A DNA stretch of 64,000 bases from Mangrovibacterium marinum (GTDB lineage: Bacteria > Bacteroidota > Bacteroidia > Bacteroidales > Prolixibacteraceae), in the NCBI RefSeq assembly GCF_003046625.1, contig NZ_QAAD01000006.1, forward strand, positions 186,001-250,000, written 5' to 3'. Below are positions 7,953-17,104 of the stretch, piece after piece. Position 1 is the first letter of the stretch. Each line of letters starts with the position of its first letter. Under the pieces are notes generated by a model. That model saw only the letters and a program-made list of their open reading frames with translations. It was not told the DNA's origin and ran no database searches. Both the position numbers and the translations under genes were made by a program.

Positions 7953-8681
7953 TTAAAACAAGTTGGTCTGTAATTTTTCCGCTTCCATTTTCTTCAGTTC
8001 CGATGGCCGGTAAACGTAGGTGATGCCGTAGCTTGTGGCTTTTTCGCGTTTTGCATCGTCGGGCAGCATGCTGAATTTTTCCTCTACTTCATTCCAAACT
8101 TCCTGAATGAGTTTGTCGGCTTCGTCGCGAACCATATTCATCTGTTCCGACGCCCGGTTGGTGATATTTTGCAGCATCTTTTGGTGGCGGAAGGCGTCGA
8201 TGAAGGCCTCGAAATGCACCTTTACCAAGGCAATGGAAGGACTGTAAATCGGGCTTCCACCTTTTTGGCAGCGTTGTGCTTCGCCGCGGATGATGCGTTC
8301 GCCCCATTCCAGTACATCTTTCTCGAGGTTCAGCGCGGGCAGGCGTTGACTGTTGGGGTCTAAGCCGTAAAATGCACGTACCTCGGGCCGTAGCTCTTCG
8401 CGGATGATGGCAAAGCTCATCACTTGCAGGAAGTGCGAAAGGTAAAGCTTGGCTTTTTTGAAAATTTCGCCGTACTCGCGCGACTTGTCAAATTGATTTT
8501 GCTTGGCGGCATTTAGCTGGCGGATCGATCCCGAAAGGCGTGGGTAGATCGATTGGAGTTTCTCCAGACTGAGATAACTAAAAGCTAGTTCGGATGTTGC
8601 TATCCGTTTGCCTTTTTCCAGGGCAGCTTCAATAGCGCGCATCCTGGCCTGATCTGTGTTGGGTAACCTTCTGTACGGCAT
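7953..8681 (-). CDS. Conserved protein of unknown function (242 residues)
   Basis: Start chosen at MPYRRLPNTDQARMR (8681). The longer frame to 8759 adds 26 residues with no conserved look. The protein is hydrophilic and mostly helical, with no signal peptide or membrane segment. Notable stretches are the basic N-terminus, a Leu/Tyr-rich middle (KAKLYLSHFLQVMSFAI), and an Asp/Glu-rich C-terminal half ending KLQTNLF. I recall similar proteins in many Bacteroidales as cytosolic hypotheticals; no domain is recognised. It is flanked by nadA upstream (same strand, 170 bases) and the tandem AATGAC repeat downstream. Confidence 0.7.
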   Translation of the reverse strand: MPYRRLPNTDQARMRAIEAALEKGKRIATSELAFSYLSLEKLQSIYPRLSGSIRQLNAAKQNQFDKSREYGEIFKKAKLYLSHFLQVMSFAIIREELRPEVRAFYGLDPNSQRLPALNLEKDVLEWGERIIRGEAQRCQKGGSPIYSPSIALVKVHFEAFIDAFRHQKMLQNITNRASEQMNMVRDEADKLIQEVWNEVEEKFSMLPDDAKREKATSYGITYVYRPSELKKMEAEKLQTNLF

Positions 8682-8853
8682 AATCGCATAATTTTCTTTA
8701 CACGAAGTTAACAAATCGCACAGGCGGGATGGACTATTCGGTGAAAAACTAATTAACAAATTGCTGTTTAAAACCCGTTGTAACCCACGAGCTTAAGATT
8801 GCGTTTCAAACAAAACGGCCCCGGTGTTAATAAGTTTTTTTCAATTTTATTGC

Positions 8854-9846
8854 TTATTTCGAAATTTCCAACATTCGTACTATCGACTTTCTGGCCGCGT
8901 TCATAACCTCTTCAGGAAGTTGAATTTCAGGTTGTTCGTGCTTCATGCAGATGTACAGCTTTTGCAGGCTGTTGAGCTTCATATACGAACAATCGGCGCA
9001 AGCACAGGTGGAGTCGTTGGATGGTGCAGGAATGAATATTTTATCCGGACACGCTTTCTTCATCTGGTGTAAAATACCGCTTTCGGTAGCAACGATGAAT
9101 TTTTTCGCCGGGCTTTCCTGCACGTAATTTAACAACGACGAGGTGGAGCCGATGTGTTTAGCCAGCAATAAAACGGGTTTTTCACACTCCGGATGGGCAA
9201 TGAAGTCGGCATCGGGGTGTTCGTTCATCAGGTCAACGATCTTCTCAACGGCAAACTGCTCGTGAACCATGCAGGCGCCATCCCAAAGGATCATGTCGCG
9301 GCCGGTGAGGCTGTTCAGGTAGTTGCCCAGGTTTTTGTCGGGAGCAAAGATCAGTTTTTCATCTTTGGGGAAACTCTCAACGATTTTTACAGCGTTGGAC
9401 GAGGTGCAAACCACATCGGTTACCGTTTTCAGGTCGGCCGTACAGTTGATGTACGAAATAACCTTGTGGTCGGGATATTGTGCTTTGAATTGCTTGAACT
9501 TTTCAATGGGAGCCGACTCGGCAAGCGAACAGCCGGCCTTCAGGTCGGGCAGGATTACCTTTTTGGAAGGGTTGATGATTTTGGCCGTTTCAGCCATGAA
9601 GTGAACCCCAACAAACACAATCATGTCGGCTTCGGTTTTGGCAGCTTCCTGTGCCAGTTGCAGGCTGTCGCCCACGTAGTCGGCAATGTCCTGCAATTCC
9701 CCGTCAACATAAAAGTGACTTAGGATGACAGCATTCTTCTCCTTTTTCAAACGGTTAATTTCGTCAACCAATTTCAACTTGGGGTCAATGGGTTCGACAA
9801 TGTGGCCGTTTTGTTCCAACATCACTTGTAGCTGTTTTCTTTCCAT
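8854..9846 (-). CDS. nadA: Quinolinate synthase NadA
   Basis: A 330-residue iron-sulfur enzyme that condenses iminoaspartate with dihydroxyacetone phosphate to quinolinate in de novo NAD synthesis. Three homologous subdomains are visible: ILSHFYVDGELQDIADYVGDS, INCTADLK with TSSNAV, and TESGILHQM. Cys106 (AGCSLAE), Cys221 (HPEC) and one of the CACADC group (281-286) are the probable 4Fe-4S ligands. The partners NadB and NadC are not in the window. A TAAATTTG box lies 34 bases before the ATG. Confidence 0.95.
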   Translation of the reverse strand: MERKQLQVMLEQNGHIVEPIDPKLKLVDEINRLKKEKNAVILSHFYVDGELQDIADYVGDSLQLAQEAAKTEADMIVFVGVHFMAETAKIINPSKKVILPDLKAGCSLAESAPIEKFKQFKAQYPDHKVISYINCTADLKTVTDVVCTSSNAVKIVESFPKDEKLIFAPDKNLGNYLNSLTGRDMILWDGACMVHEQFAVEKIVDLMNEHPDADFIAHPECEKPVLLLAKHIGSTSSLLNYVQESPAKKFIVATESGILHQMKKACPDKIFIPAPSNDSTCACADCSYMKLNSLQKLYICMKHEQPEIQLPEEVMNAARKSIVRMLEISK

Positions 9847-9880
9847 TGTGGTAGCTCCTTTGCTTAAAAAAATGTGGCCG

Positions 9881-9888
9881 CAAATTTA
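9881..9888 (-). promoter_or_regulatory. Possible -7 promoter box (TAAATTTG) of nadA
   Basis: On the minus strand TAAATTTG matches TAnnTTTG exactly and would give a leader of about 28 bases. No NiaR- or NrtR-like palindrome was noticed. Confidence 0.4.
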
Positions 9889-10469
9889 CAAATTCCTATT
9901 AAAAAAACGTATCAATCGGCGAAATGTTTTCATGCTCAACAGCTTCGTATAACCTGCGACGATTCGCCGGAATGTGTACTAAAACGGAGGGGGAATGTGC
10001 CATCTGTATCTCATACTGTTTTTAATTCCCTGCATGTTGATGGACTTGAGAGCGAGTTTTGTTTGGAATATGCCCTGTCGGCTGATTACTTTAAATATTA
10101 ATCAAATAGCTTATGATGTGTGATAAGACGGTGTGGGGCTAACCGATTGGTCCGCTTCATTCGTGTTGAAGCTTCCGGGACGATGGCTTCTATCTGTTTT
10201 ATGTTGTTCTGCTAAAATGATTTCTATGTTTTTCAACTTGTTGATTATTACTATATTTAAAATCGTGATTTTTAGCACTTCACTTTTGGTTTGACAGCAA
10301 TAGGTGTGTTTGCTGGGGGGCAGGACAAAATAGTCGATCAATAAAGTTTTTGTAAGGAATTGGAGAGAGAACAAAGAATGATTTTTTAACGATTACGTGA
10401 AGATGAGTTAATTAAAGCTAAATAATAATTTTAGTTCTTTGTTGTATTAAATTAATCTATGAAAATGTT
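9889..10469. other. Gene-free stretch between divergent nadA and the TonB receptor gene
   Basis: 580 AT-rich bases. An 87-codon minus-strand frame (10111-10374) has no family resemblance and is rejected. The last 100 bases before the receptor ATG are AT-rich and presumably hold its promoter, but no exact TAnnTTTG box with a -33 partner stands out. Confidence 0.5.
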
Positions 10470-13400
10470 ATGAAAAACTTACTTAGAAATTCAGTGTTGC
10501 TGATTTTGCTGTTAGTGACTTGTGCGTCGACGATGGCTCAGATAACAAGTTCGGGGCTAAGTGGTGTCATTTCGGATGCGTCCGGAGAGCGGCTTCCGAA
10601 TGCTACGGTGGTTGCTGTTCATGAACCATCGGGGACGCGTTACAGTACGATTTCAAATACCGAAGGCTTGTTCGACTTACAGGGGATGCGTTCCGGAGGC
10701 CCATACAAGGTGGAGGTGTCTTTTATTGGTTATGCAAAAGGAATTTATACAAATGTTAAGCTTAGCTTGGGAGAAACCTCTATTCTGAATGTTAGTTTAA
10801 AGGAGAGTACGATTGATGTCGGCGAAATCCTGGTCGTGGGCACTAAATCAGCGTTTCAAACCGATAAAACCGGCGCAACAACAAATATCACGAACGAACA
10901 AATGAATGAGATGCCTACAATTAACCGTAGTATCTCTGATTTGGCAAAGGTGTCTCCCTATGCTAATGGGATGAGTTTTGCGGGCGGTGACGGACGTTCG
11001 ACGAATTTTACCGTTGACGGGGCGAACTTTAATAATAACTTTGGGCTGAGCTCGAGTCTCCCCGGAGGAGGCAACCCGATTTCGATGGATGCCATCGAAG
11101 AAGTACAGGTGGTGATTGCCCCGTTTGATGTTCGTCAGACAAATTTCATTGGTGGTGGTATTAATGCAATCACCAAATCGGGAACCAACACCTTTAAAGG
11201 ATCGGCATACACTTATTACCGGAACCAGGATATGCGTGGTAATAAAATCGGCGATAAATATTTTGGTGATCCGGCCGAAGAGTCGAAAACAACTTACGGC
11301 GCGTCTTTAGGTGGCCCAATCATTAAAAACAAGTTGTTCTTCTTTGGTAATATCGAAAAAGAGAAGAGTCCGGAACAAGCAGTAAACTGGAAGCCTTCAA
11401 CCGATGGTGTGTCTGATGGACAAACCATTTCAAGAACAACGGTTGCCGATTTGCAGGCAGTGTCCGATCATCTGAAAAATAACTACGGATATAATACGGG
11501 TTCATTTACCGACTTTCCTGCTGATCAGGAGAATATCAAGTATTTGGCTCGTGTGGACTGGAACATTAATGATGCCAATAAATTGAATGTTCGTTACAAT
11601 TATACCAAAAATACGGCTTGGAACGCGCCAAATGGTAATTCAACAGATGGTGCCTACCGCGACAGAAATAAGAATCGTGTTTCTCAGTATTCAATGTCTT
11701 ATGCCAATTCGATGTACTCCATGGAAAACCTGGTAAAATCAGGGACCATCGAGTTGAATAGTCGAATTAGCGAGAAGATGTCAAATCAAGTGATCGCTAC
11801 CTATTCCGACATTCAGGATGTGCGTGGTACGAATTCTTCGGAGTTTCCTTTTATCGATATTATGAGTGGTGATATTGCGACAGGTGCTGAAGCGTTGGAT
11901 CCATATATTTCCGCGGGCTACGAGTTGTTTACGTATAATAATGGTGTGAAAAACAAAATTTACACCGTTACCGACAACTTTACCTATTATTTGGATGCAC
12001 ATAAATTGACTGCCGGGATTAGTTATGAGCATCAATCAGCGAGTAACTCTTATATGCGAAGCGGCACCGGATATTATCGTTATGCGAGTTTGTCTGATTT
12101 CTTAACCGGAGCTGCACCTGTTGACTTTGCGCTTACTTATGGTGCCAATGGTGAAAAAAATCCGGTAAACGAAGTCGTATTTCGACAGCTAGGTGGATAC
12201 GTACAAGATGAATGGACAATTAGTCCAAGGTTGAAATTAACGCTCGGTTTGCGAGCCGATAATTTGAAATTTGTCAATGATATTATGCGTAATCAGGCTA
12301 TTTACGATCTTGATTTTGGAGGCCGTAAAATTGATACAGGAGCATGGCCCGATTCTAAGATTAATCTCTCTCCGCGCGTGGGTGTGAATTTCGATGTTAA
12401 AGGAGACAAATCAATCATCGTACGTGGTGGAACAGGTTTGTTTACCGGTCGTTTGCCGTTGGTATTTTTTACCAATATGCCTTCCAATGCCGGTATGAAT
12501 CAATTGTTAATGAAAGTACAGACGAGTTTCAATGCTGATGGTTCGGTAAAAAGCAGGGATGAACGGTTGGATTTGCTGCAAGGAGGAATCCTAACAGATG
12601 TTGATGAAATGATTTCAACGCTTGGTTTTCAAACCGAAGTGACTCCGGAAGATGGCAGTATTCCGAGCTCTGTTGCAGGTGTAGATCCCGATTTTAAAAT
12701 GCCTCAGGTATGGAAAACCGCTGCAGCCGTAGATTTCCAGGTGCCCCTTGAGTTCCCCTTAGCAGTAACTGCTGAAGCTATATTCACTAAAAATGTGAAT
12801 GCTGTAATGCAGGAGAACTACTTGGTGATGAATCCAACTGACAGCTGGGAAACGTTTGCCGGATCGGATAATCGCTATATTTATCCGGATACGTATAAAT
12901 ATTCTCCGTCGGCACAGGGTGTTAGAGACGCCTGTGTATTAACAAATACGAGCAAAGGTTATGGATATACCTTGAACCTGACCGTGAATGCAGAGCCAAT
13001 TAAGGATTTGAAATTGATGGCTGCTTATACGCATACTGAAATGAAAGAAGTATCAGGTATGCCAGGTAGCTATGCAAACTCTGCCTGGAGTGGTGTTGCT
13101 TCTGTAAATGGTCCGAATATGGCCGATGCGCAACGTTCGCAATATGTAACTCCGAACAAAGTAATCGGATCGCTTACTTACCGTTTTGGTCACGATGAGT
13201 CTAAAATTATGAGAGGAACTACCATTAGTGTATTTTACTCGGGTTATTCTCCTTACGGTAATTCATTTACCTACAGCAACGATATGAATGGTGATGGCGT
13301 TAATGCAGATTTAATTTATATCCCCAAGGCAAAAGGCGACATCCAATTTGTTTCTGCTGAAGATGAGAATGCGTTCTTCAAATTTTTGGAGCAAGATGAC

Positions 13401-13763
13401 TATTTGAGTAAGCATAAAGGTGAATACGCTGAAGCAAATGCAGCTCGTGCGCCTTGGGTTCACAAATTCGATTTGCGGATTTTAGAGGACTTCTCATTGA
13501 AAGTTGGCAAGACAGCTCATACAATTCAATTGAGTGCCGATGTGTTAAATGTTGGTAACTTAATTAATTCGAAATGGGGGGTTAATAAAAATATGGCCGC
13601 AAGTAATTATGGAGCTATTCTGAAATTGGAAGAAGTGAATGCCAATGTCCCTTCATACTCCATGGTGAAAGTCGGTGGGGAGTACCCAACAAAAACCTAT
13701 TCCACTTATGAGAACTACAGTCAGTGTTGGCAGTTGCAGGTTGGTGTGCGCTATTTCTTTTGA
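10470..13763 (+). CDS. Oar-like TonB-dependent outer-membrane receptor with carboxypeptidase-regulatory-like domain
   Basis: The 1097-residue product has a signal peptide (cleaved after about residue 23, TMAQ) and an N-terminal CarboxypepD_reg-like beta-sandwich (about 30-105; GVISDASGERLPNATV). A TonB plug follows (about 115-240; ILVVGTKSAFQTDKTGA, NFTVDGANFNNNFG), then a large 22-stranded barrel ending with an aromatic residue (VGVRYFF). It lacks the SusC size and signature and has no SusD neighbour, so the Oar/OmpA-related receptor group fits better than glycan uptake. It is transcribed alone, with a UUCG-loop terminator 26 bases after the stop. The ligand is unknown. Codon use is more AT-rich than in the glycan locus at 43.7-55 kb. 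Confidence 0.9.
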   Translation: MKNLLRNSVLLILLLVTCASTMAQITSSGLSGVISDASGERLPNATVVAVHEPSGTRYSTISNTEGLFDLQGMRSGGPYKVEVSFIGYAKGIYTNVKLSLGETSILNVSLKESTIDVGEILVVGTKSAFQTDKTGATTNITNEQMNEMPTINRSISDLAKVSPYANGMSFAGGDGRSTNFTVDGANFNNNFGLSSSLPGGGNPISMDAIEEVQVVIAPFDVRQTNFIGGGINAITKSGTNTFKGSAYTYYRNQDMRGNKIGDKYFGDPAEESKTTYGASLGGPIIKNKLFFFGNIEKEKSPEQAVNWKPSTDGVSDGQTISRTTVADLQAVSDHLKNNYGYNTGSFTDFPADQENIKYLARVDWNINDANKLNVRYNYTKNTAWNAPNGNSTDGAYRDRNKNRVSQYSMSYANSMYSMENLVKSGTIELNSRISEKMSNQVIATYSDIQDVRGTNSSEFPFIDIMSGDIATGAEALDPYISAGYELFTYNNGVKNKIYTVTDNFTYYLDAHKLTAGISYEHQSASNSYMRSGTGYYRYASLSDFLTGAAPVDFALTYGANGEKNPVNEVVFRQLGGYVQDEWTISPRLKLTLGLRADNLKFVNDIMRNQAIYDLDFGGRKIDTGAWPDSKINLSPRVGVNFDVKGDKSIIVRGGTGLFTGRLPLVFFTNMPSNAGMNQLLMKVQTSFNADGSVKSRDERLDLLQGGILTDVDEMISTLGFQTEVTPEDGSIPSSVAGVDPDFKMPQVWKTAAAVDFQVPLEFPLAVTAEAIFTKNVNAVMQENYLVMNPTDSWETFAGSDNRYIYPDTYKYSPSAQGVRDACVLTNTSKGYGYTLNLTVNAEPIKDLKLMAAYTHTEMKEVSGMPGSYANSAWSGVASVNGPNMADAQRSQYVTPNKVIGSLTYRFGHDESKIMRGTTISVFYSGYSPYGNSFTYSNDMNGDGVNADLIYIPKAKGDIQFVSAEDENAFFKFLEQDDYLSKHKGEYAEANAARAPWVHKFDLRILEDFSLKVGKTAHTIQLSADVLNVGNLINSKWGVNKNMAASNYGAILKLEEVNANVPSYSMVKVGGEYPTKTYSTYENYSQCWQLQVGVRYFF

Positions 13764-13789
13764 TCCATTTGGTATCATCAATTAATATG

Positions 13790-13816
13790 GGGCTTCCTTC
13801 GGGGAGCCCTTTTCTT
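13790..13816 (+). terminator. Intrinsic terminator of the Oar-like receptor gene
   Basis: GGGCTTCC (13790-13797) and GGGAGCCC (13802-13809) form an 8-pair stem closed by a UUCG tetraloop and followed by TTTTCTTTT. Confidence 0.85.
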
Positions 13817-13982
13817 TTGAAAGTTTGCCAGGCAGAGGCGCTAAGGCGCCATGTTAATAAAGGTTTTGATTAGATGTGGAACGACAACCCGACAACTTTT
13901 GAAAACAACGACAACAGCATTGTTGAAAAATAGTAAACTTTCCTCCCTGTTGGAGATTCCCTCGGAATCATGATGGCGTTTT
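13817..13982 (+). repeat. Dispersed intergenic element, copy C (full length)
   Basis: Same order of words as copy B: TTGAAAGT, GGCGCTAAGGCGCC, GGTTTTGATTAGATGTGG, CGACAACCCGACAACTTTTG, CAACGACAACAGCAT, ACTTTCCTCC, GATTCC/GGAATC palindrome. It follows the receptor terminator directly, as copy B follows the Lys-rich gene terminator. Confidence 0.8.
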
Positions 13983-14147
13983 GAATAAGTTGATAGCTCG
14001 CATTCGATTGAACTAGCGGATTGCTTCGGCTTTCAACCTCCTGGTCAGCATTTGTATATCCGATCTTTTTTATCGTCTTAACGAATTACGGTACTTCTCG
14101 CTGTTTACCGGTCAAAATTCTCCGTTTACCGAAATATTGCGAAAAAT

Positions 14148-14174
14148 ATACTACTATGTATTGCAGAGTAGTAT
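14148..14174 (+). promoter_or_regulatory. Probable PadR operator (inverted repeat ATACTACT-N11-AGTAGTAT)
   Basis: Perfect 8-base arms at 14148-14155 and 14167-14174. The centre contains the TTG (14161-14163) that lies 21 bases before the -7 box at 14185, so a bound dimer would cover the -33 element. PadR regulators typically autorepress through such sites, and padR is the second gene of this operon. The assignment is inference from position and symmetry. Confidence 0.6.
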
Positions 14175-14192
14175 CTAATGGATGTATATTTG
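14161..14192 (+). promoter_or_regulatory. Promoter of the PadR-PspC operon (TTG-N21-TATATTTG)
   Basis: TTG at 14161-14163, 21 bases, then TATATTTG at 14185-14192, an exact TAnnTTTG. The predicted transcript has a leader of about 180 bases that becomes extremely A-rich with repeated AAACAGAAAAC words. It ends in a strong AGGAGG Shine-Dalgarno sequence 8 bases before the ATG at 14382. Confidence 0.65.
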
Positions 14193-14381
14193 CAATACCG
14201 ATTTCAAGGTAAAGAATAGAAATAGTTTAAAAAAAGTTCTATATCAAGTGTAACGAAACTGAAAAACAGTCGTCTTAAAAACGGAAACAGAAAACAACAA
14301 GTCTCAAAGCAAGCAAGAAAACAAAGCAATTAAGCATTCAGAAAACAGAAAACAGAAACAAAACAAGCAGGAGGCATTATC

Positions 14382-14825
14382 ATGAAAACTAGAAGCAACA
14401 CAACAGGAAACAACAACAATCGCGTATTAAATGGTTTGTTACGTACAGCTGTCGTTTTAGTCAGCGTAGTTCTATTCAGCTTCACCACAAGCGCCCAAAA
14501 TCTATTGAACGAATTATTGAGTTATAACAGTCCGGTTGAAATAACTTCAGTACCGGTGTCATCCGAAAATCCCGGAACAGCCAATTTCGAGGCGTTCAAT
14601 ATCGTGGAAGATGCAGAAGCGGACTTAGCCGTTGAAAGTTGGATGACCAACAGCAATTATTTCAATGCAAGCAGCCTTTACACCACCGTTGATCGGGAAG
14701 CATCTTTGGAAATTGAAAACTGGATGGTCGACAGCGACTTTTATACCAGCCCTTATGCTTCGGAAGAAGAACAGGAATTGGCTCTGGAGGCCTGGATGTG
14801 CGACTCGCAGTTCTTCAATAACTAA
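14382..14825 (+). CDS. Small exported protein with three ESWM-type repeats, unknown function
   Basis: The 147-residue protein has an N-terminal signal peptide cleaved near FTTSAQ (about residue 39). The mature part carries three spaced copies of a motif read as [E]xWMxxSxxF: LAVESWMTNSNYF, LEIENWMVDSDFY and LALEAWMCDSQFF, each preceded by an acidic helix-like run. It is strongly acidic. It is the first gene of a unit with padR and two pspC-type genes, so it is probably a periplasmic or secreted product controlled with the PspC envelope response. No domain is recognised. The start is fixed by AGGAGG 8 bases upstream. Confidence 0.75.
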   Translation: MKTRSNTTGNNNNRVLNGLLRTAVVLVSVVLFSFTTSAQNLLNELLSYNSPVEITSVPVSSENPGTANFEAFNIVEDAEADLAVESWMTNSNYFNASSLYTTVDREASLEIENWMVDSDFYTSPYASEEEQELALEAWMCDSQFFNN

Positions 14826-14879
14826 GAAAAAGAGAACCGACGAACGAGAAAATATGACTGCTGAAGAAAGGGGAAGATC

Positions 14880-15215
14880 ATGAAAATTGAAAACACGAAA
14901 GCACAAATGCGTAAAGGGGTTTTGGAGTACTGCATCTTACTGGTGCTGGACGGCAAGCCCCTCTATGCCAGCAATATCATCGACGAGCTGAAAAACTCGA
15001 AGATGATTGTTGTTGAAGGGACACTTTACCCGCTGTTGACCCGGCTGAAAAACGATGGCTTACTGGCCTATCGCTGGGAAGAATCGACACAGGGACCGCC
15101 GCGTAAATATTATGAGTTAACCAAGGATGGGAAACAGTTTTTGGAAGGATTGGCCGATTCGTGGGTCGAGCTGGTTGATGCTGTTGAAACCATCAGAACC
15201 CGGAAGGAAAAATAA
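14880..15215 (+). CDS. PadR-family transcriptional regulator
   Basis: A 111-residue winged-helix regulator. The PadR core is complete: KGVLEYCILLVLD, the recognition region VEGTLYPLLTRLKNDGLLAYRW, the wing GPPRKYYELTKDGK and a C-terminal dimerisation helix. It belongs to the short subfamily 2. It lies between the small exported protein and the large PspC protein, 25 bases before the latter, an arrangement common in Bacteroidota where PadR represses its own PspC operon. The inverted repeat at 14148-14174 is its likely site. Confidence 0.93.
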   Translation: MKIENTKAQMRKGVLEYCILLVLDGKPLYASNIIDELKNSKMIVVEGTLYPLLTRLKNDGLLAYRWEESTQGPPRKYYELTKDGKQFLEGLADSWVELVDAVETIRTRKEK

Positions 15216-15239
15216 ACTGACATAAAAAATACGGACGCA

Positions 15240-16850
15240 ATGAAAAAGACATTTACCATCAATATAAGCGGCAGTGTTTTCCATATCGAAGAAGATGCTT
15301 ACGAAAAGCTGAAAAGCTACCTGCAGATGCTCACCAACCATTTCGGTTCGGACGAGGATGGCCGCGAAATTTTGCAGGATATTGAAGCCCGGATTGCTGA
15401 GCTCTTCACCCAAAAGATGGAGGACGAAGAAAAAGACGTGGTGCTCGACAGCTGGGTTGATGAGGTGATGGAGCGCATGGGCAAACCCGAAGACTTTCTG
15501 GAGGCTGAAGGGCTTGAAGCCGAAGAGGAACCGGCAGGGCAGGGAGCCGGCACCGCCAGGCAACGTGTTAAACGGCGCATGTACCGCGACCCCGACCACC
15601 GGGTGCTGGGGGGCGTGTGTTCCGGTATGGGAGCCTACTTTAATATGGATCCCGTTATTCTTCGAGTGCTGAATGTGATCCTGTTTTTTGCAACAGGAGG
15701 TACTTGGGGCCTGGTTTATCTGGTGCTGTGGATTGCCGTACCAAAGGCCAAAACCACGGCTCAAAAGCTGGAGATGCGCGGACAGGAGGCTACGGTATCC
15801 AATATCGAGAAATCCATAAAGGAGGAAGTAGCGGAAGTGAAGGAAAGTTATAATCGCTTCCGCAGTTCCGAATCGTATAACAAAGGGCGCGAAAATGTGA
15901 ACCGTTTTGGCGAGTTTATCTTCCAGGCCTTGAAAGTGATTCTGAAGGTTCTGGGCGTGATTCTGGGAATTGTGATGATGATCGTTGGCTTTGTCGGTCT
16001 GCTGGCCTTTCTGATCTCCATGGTTGTCGGGCACTCGGTCATCACCGGAGCTCCGTGGGCCGGGCATTTTGCTGTTCCCGATGTGGCGCAGTTCCTGATA
16101 GCACCTGCTTCGGTTACGGTGTTGATGATTGCCATCGCGTTTCTGGTGGGTATTCCGCTGCTGGTCATTCTTTATGTGGGAACCAAAATTGTGTTCCGCT
16201 ACAAATCCAACAATAAGGTGATTCTGCTCTCGGGCTTGGGCGTGTGGTTGCTGGCTTTTGTTACAACCATTCTGGTATCGCTAGGGCAGTTGAAGGATTA
16301 CTCCGAGCGCAGCACAATAACTCAAAGTGTAACATTACAGCAACAAAATTTCAATACGCTGGCGCTGAAGTTAACGGACGATGATTATCGGTTCGCGCAC
16401 AAACGATCGCTGGATCTGGATCGGATGAAAGTGGTGAAAAAGGATGGCGAATCGGTGCTGCTGGGGCGTCCGCACCTGGATGTTGAGCGGAGCAATACGA
16501 CCGATTTTGTGCTGGTGGTGAAGAAAAAGTCGCGCGGAGCAAGCGAGGAAGTTGCCGGAAAAGAAGTGCAGGACATCGTCTATAACTTCAACCAGAAGGA
16601 CTCAACCTTGTATTTCGATCCTTATTATATCTTGAAAAACGACCAACGTTGGTTAGGGCAGGAGGTAGATATGACCCTGAAAGTGCCCGAAGGAAAGGCC
16701 ATCTACCTGAGCGATGAGATGGTGAAAATTATTTACGACATTGAAAATGTATCGAACACCTGGGATGGCGATATGGTTGGCAAATCGTGGGTGATGACTC
16801 CCGACGGACTGGCGGTGAAAGAAAATTACGAGCAAACAAAAACAGAATAA
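15240..16850 (+). CDS. PspC-domain envelope-stress membrane protein (large form)
   Basis: 536 residues. An N-terminal cytosolic domain (about 1-90, FTINISGSVFHIEEDAYEKL) typical of Bacteroidota PspC proteins is followed by the PspC domain (about 111-172; RVLGGVCSGMGAYF, LRVLNVILFF, GLVYLVLWIAVP). Three or four membrane segments follow (about 235-350). The C-terminal extracytoplasmic part (about 360-536) looks beta-rich, similar in style to PspC-associated adhesin-like domains. PspC proteins sense or buffer inner-membrane stress. It is co-transcribed with padR and a second, minimal PspC gene 11 bases downstream. Confidence 0.88.
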   Translation: MKKTFTINISGSVFHIEEDAYEKLKSYLQMLTNHFGSDEDGREILQDIEARIAELFTQKMEDEEKDVVLDSWVDEVMERMGKPEDFLEAEGLEAEEEPAGQGAGTARQRVKRRMYRDPDHRVLGGVCSGMGAYFNMDPVILRVLNVILFFATGGTWGLVYLVLWIAVPKAKTTAQKLEMRGQEATVSNIEKSIKEEVAEVKESYNRFRSSESYNKGRENVNRFGEFIFQALKVILKVLGVILGIVMMIVGFVGLLAFLISMVVGHSVITGAPWAGHFAVPDVAQFLIAPASVTVLMIAIAFLVGIPLLVILYVGTKIVFRYKSNNKVILLSGLGVWLLAFVTTILVSLGQLKDYSERSTITQSVTLQQQNFNTLALKLTDDDYRFAHKRSLDLDRMKVVKKDGESVLLGRPHLDVERSNTTDFVLVVKKKSRGASEEVAGKEVQDIVYNFNQKDSTLYFDPYYILKNDQRWLGQEVDMTLKVPEGKAIYLSDEMVKIIYDIENVSNTWDGDMVGKSWVMTPDGLAVKENYEQTKTE

Positions 16851-16861
16851 AACAAGAAACT

Positions 16862-17062
16862 ATGAAACGACTTATCAAATCTTACGACCGCGTTTTTGCC
16901 GGGGTTTGCGGTGGAATTTCCGACTACATTAACCCCGAAATGGATCCCCTGATTATTCGTCTGTTGTGGGCCGTGTTCTCGGTGTTCAACCCGTTCCTGA
17001 TCCTGGTTTACCTGGTGCTGGCTTTGGTGATGCCAACGTCGCAGGCCATCGAATCGAAATAA
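16862..17062 (+). CDS. Minimal PspC-domain protein (66 residues)
   Basis: Start taken at ATG 16862 (MKRLIKSYDRVFAG), 11 bases after the large PspC gene. A longer frame from 16787 overlaps that gene and is unlikely. The whole protein is one PspC domain: FAGVCGGISDYINPEMDP, IIRLLWAVFSVF, LILVYLVLALVMP. It is the last gene of the PadR unit. A terminator follows at 17105-17138. Confidence 0.88.
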   Translation: MKRLIKSYDRVFAGVCGGISDYINPEMDPLIIRLLWAVFSVFNPFLILVYLVLALVMPTSQAIESK

Positions 17063-17104
17063 AGATCGCAGAACGTTTTAATCAATTAAACAGCAAGCAA
17101 AAAG

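Noticed and set aside
10111-10374. 87-codon minus-strand frame between nadA and the TonB receptor
   Set aside because: Low-complexity AT-rich translation, no motif, no ribosome-binding site or terminator.
16787-16861. Longer N-terminus for the small PspC protein
   Set aside because: It would overlap the large PspC gene by 64 bases, and the added residues are not PspC-like.
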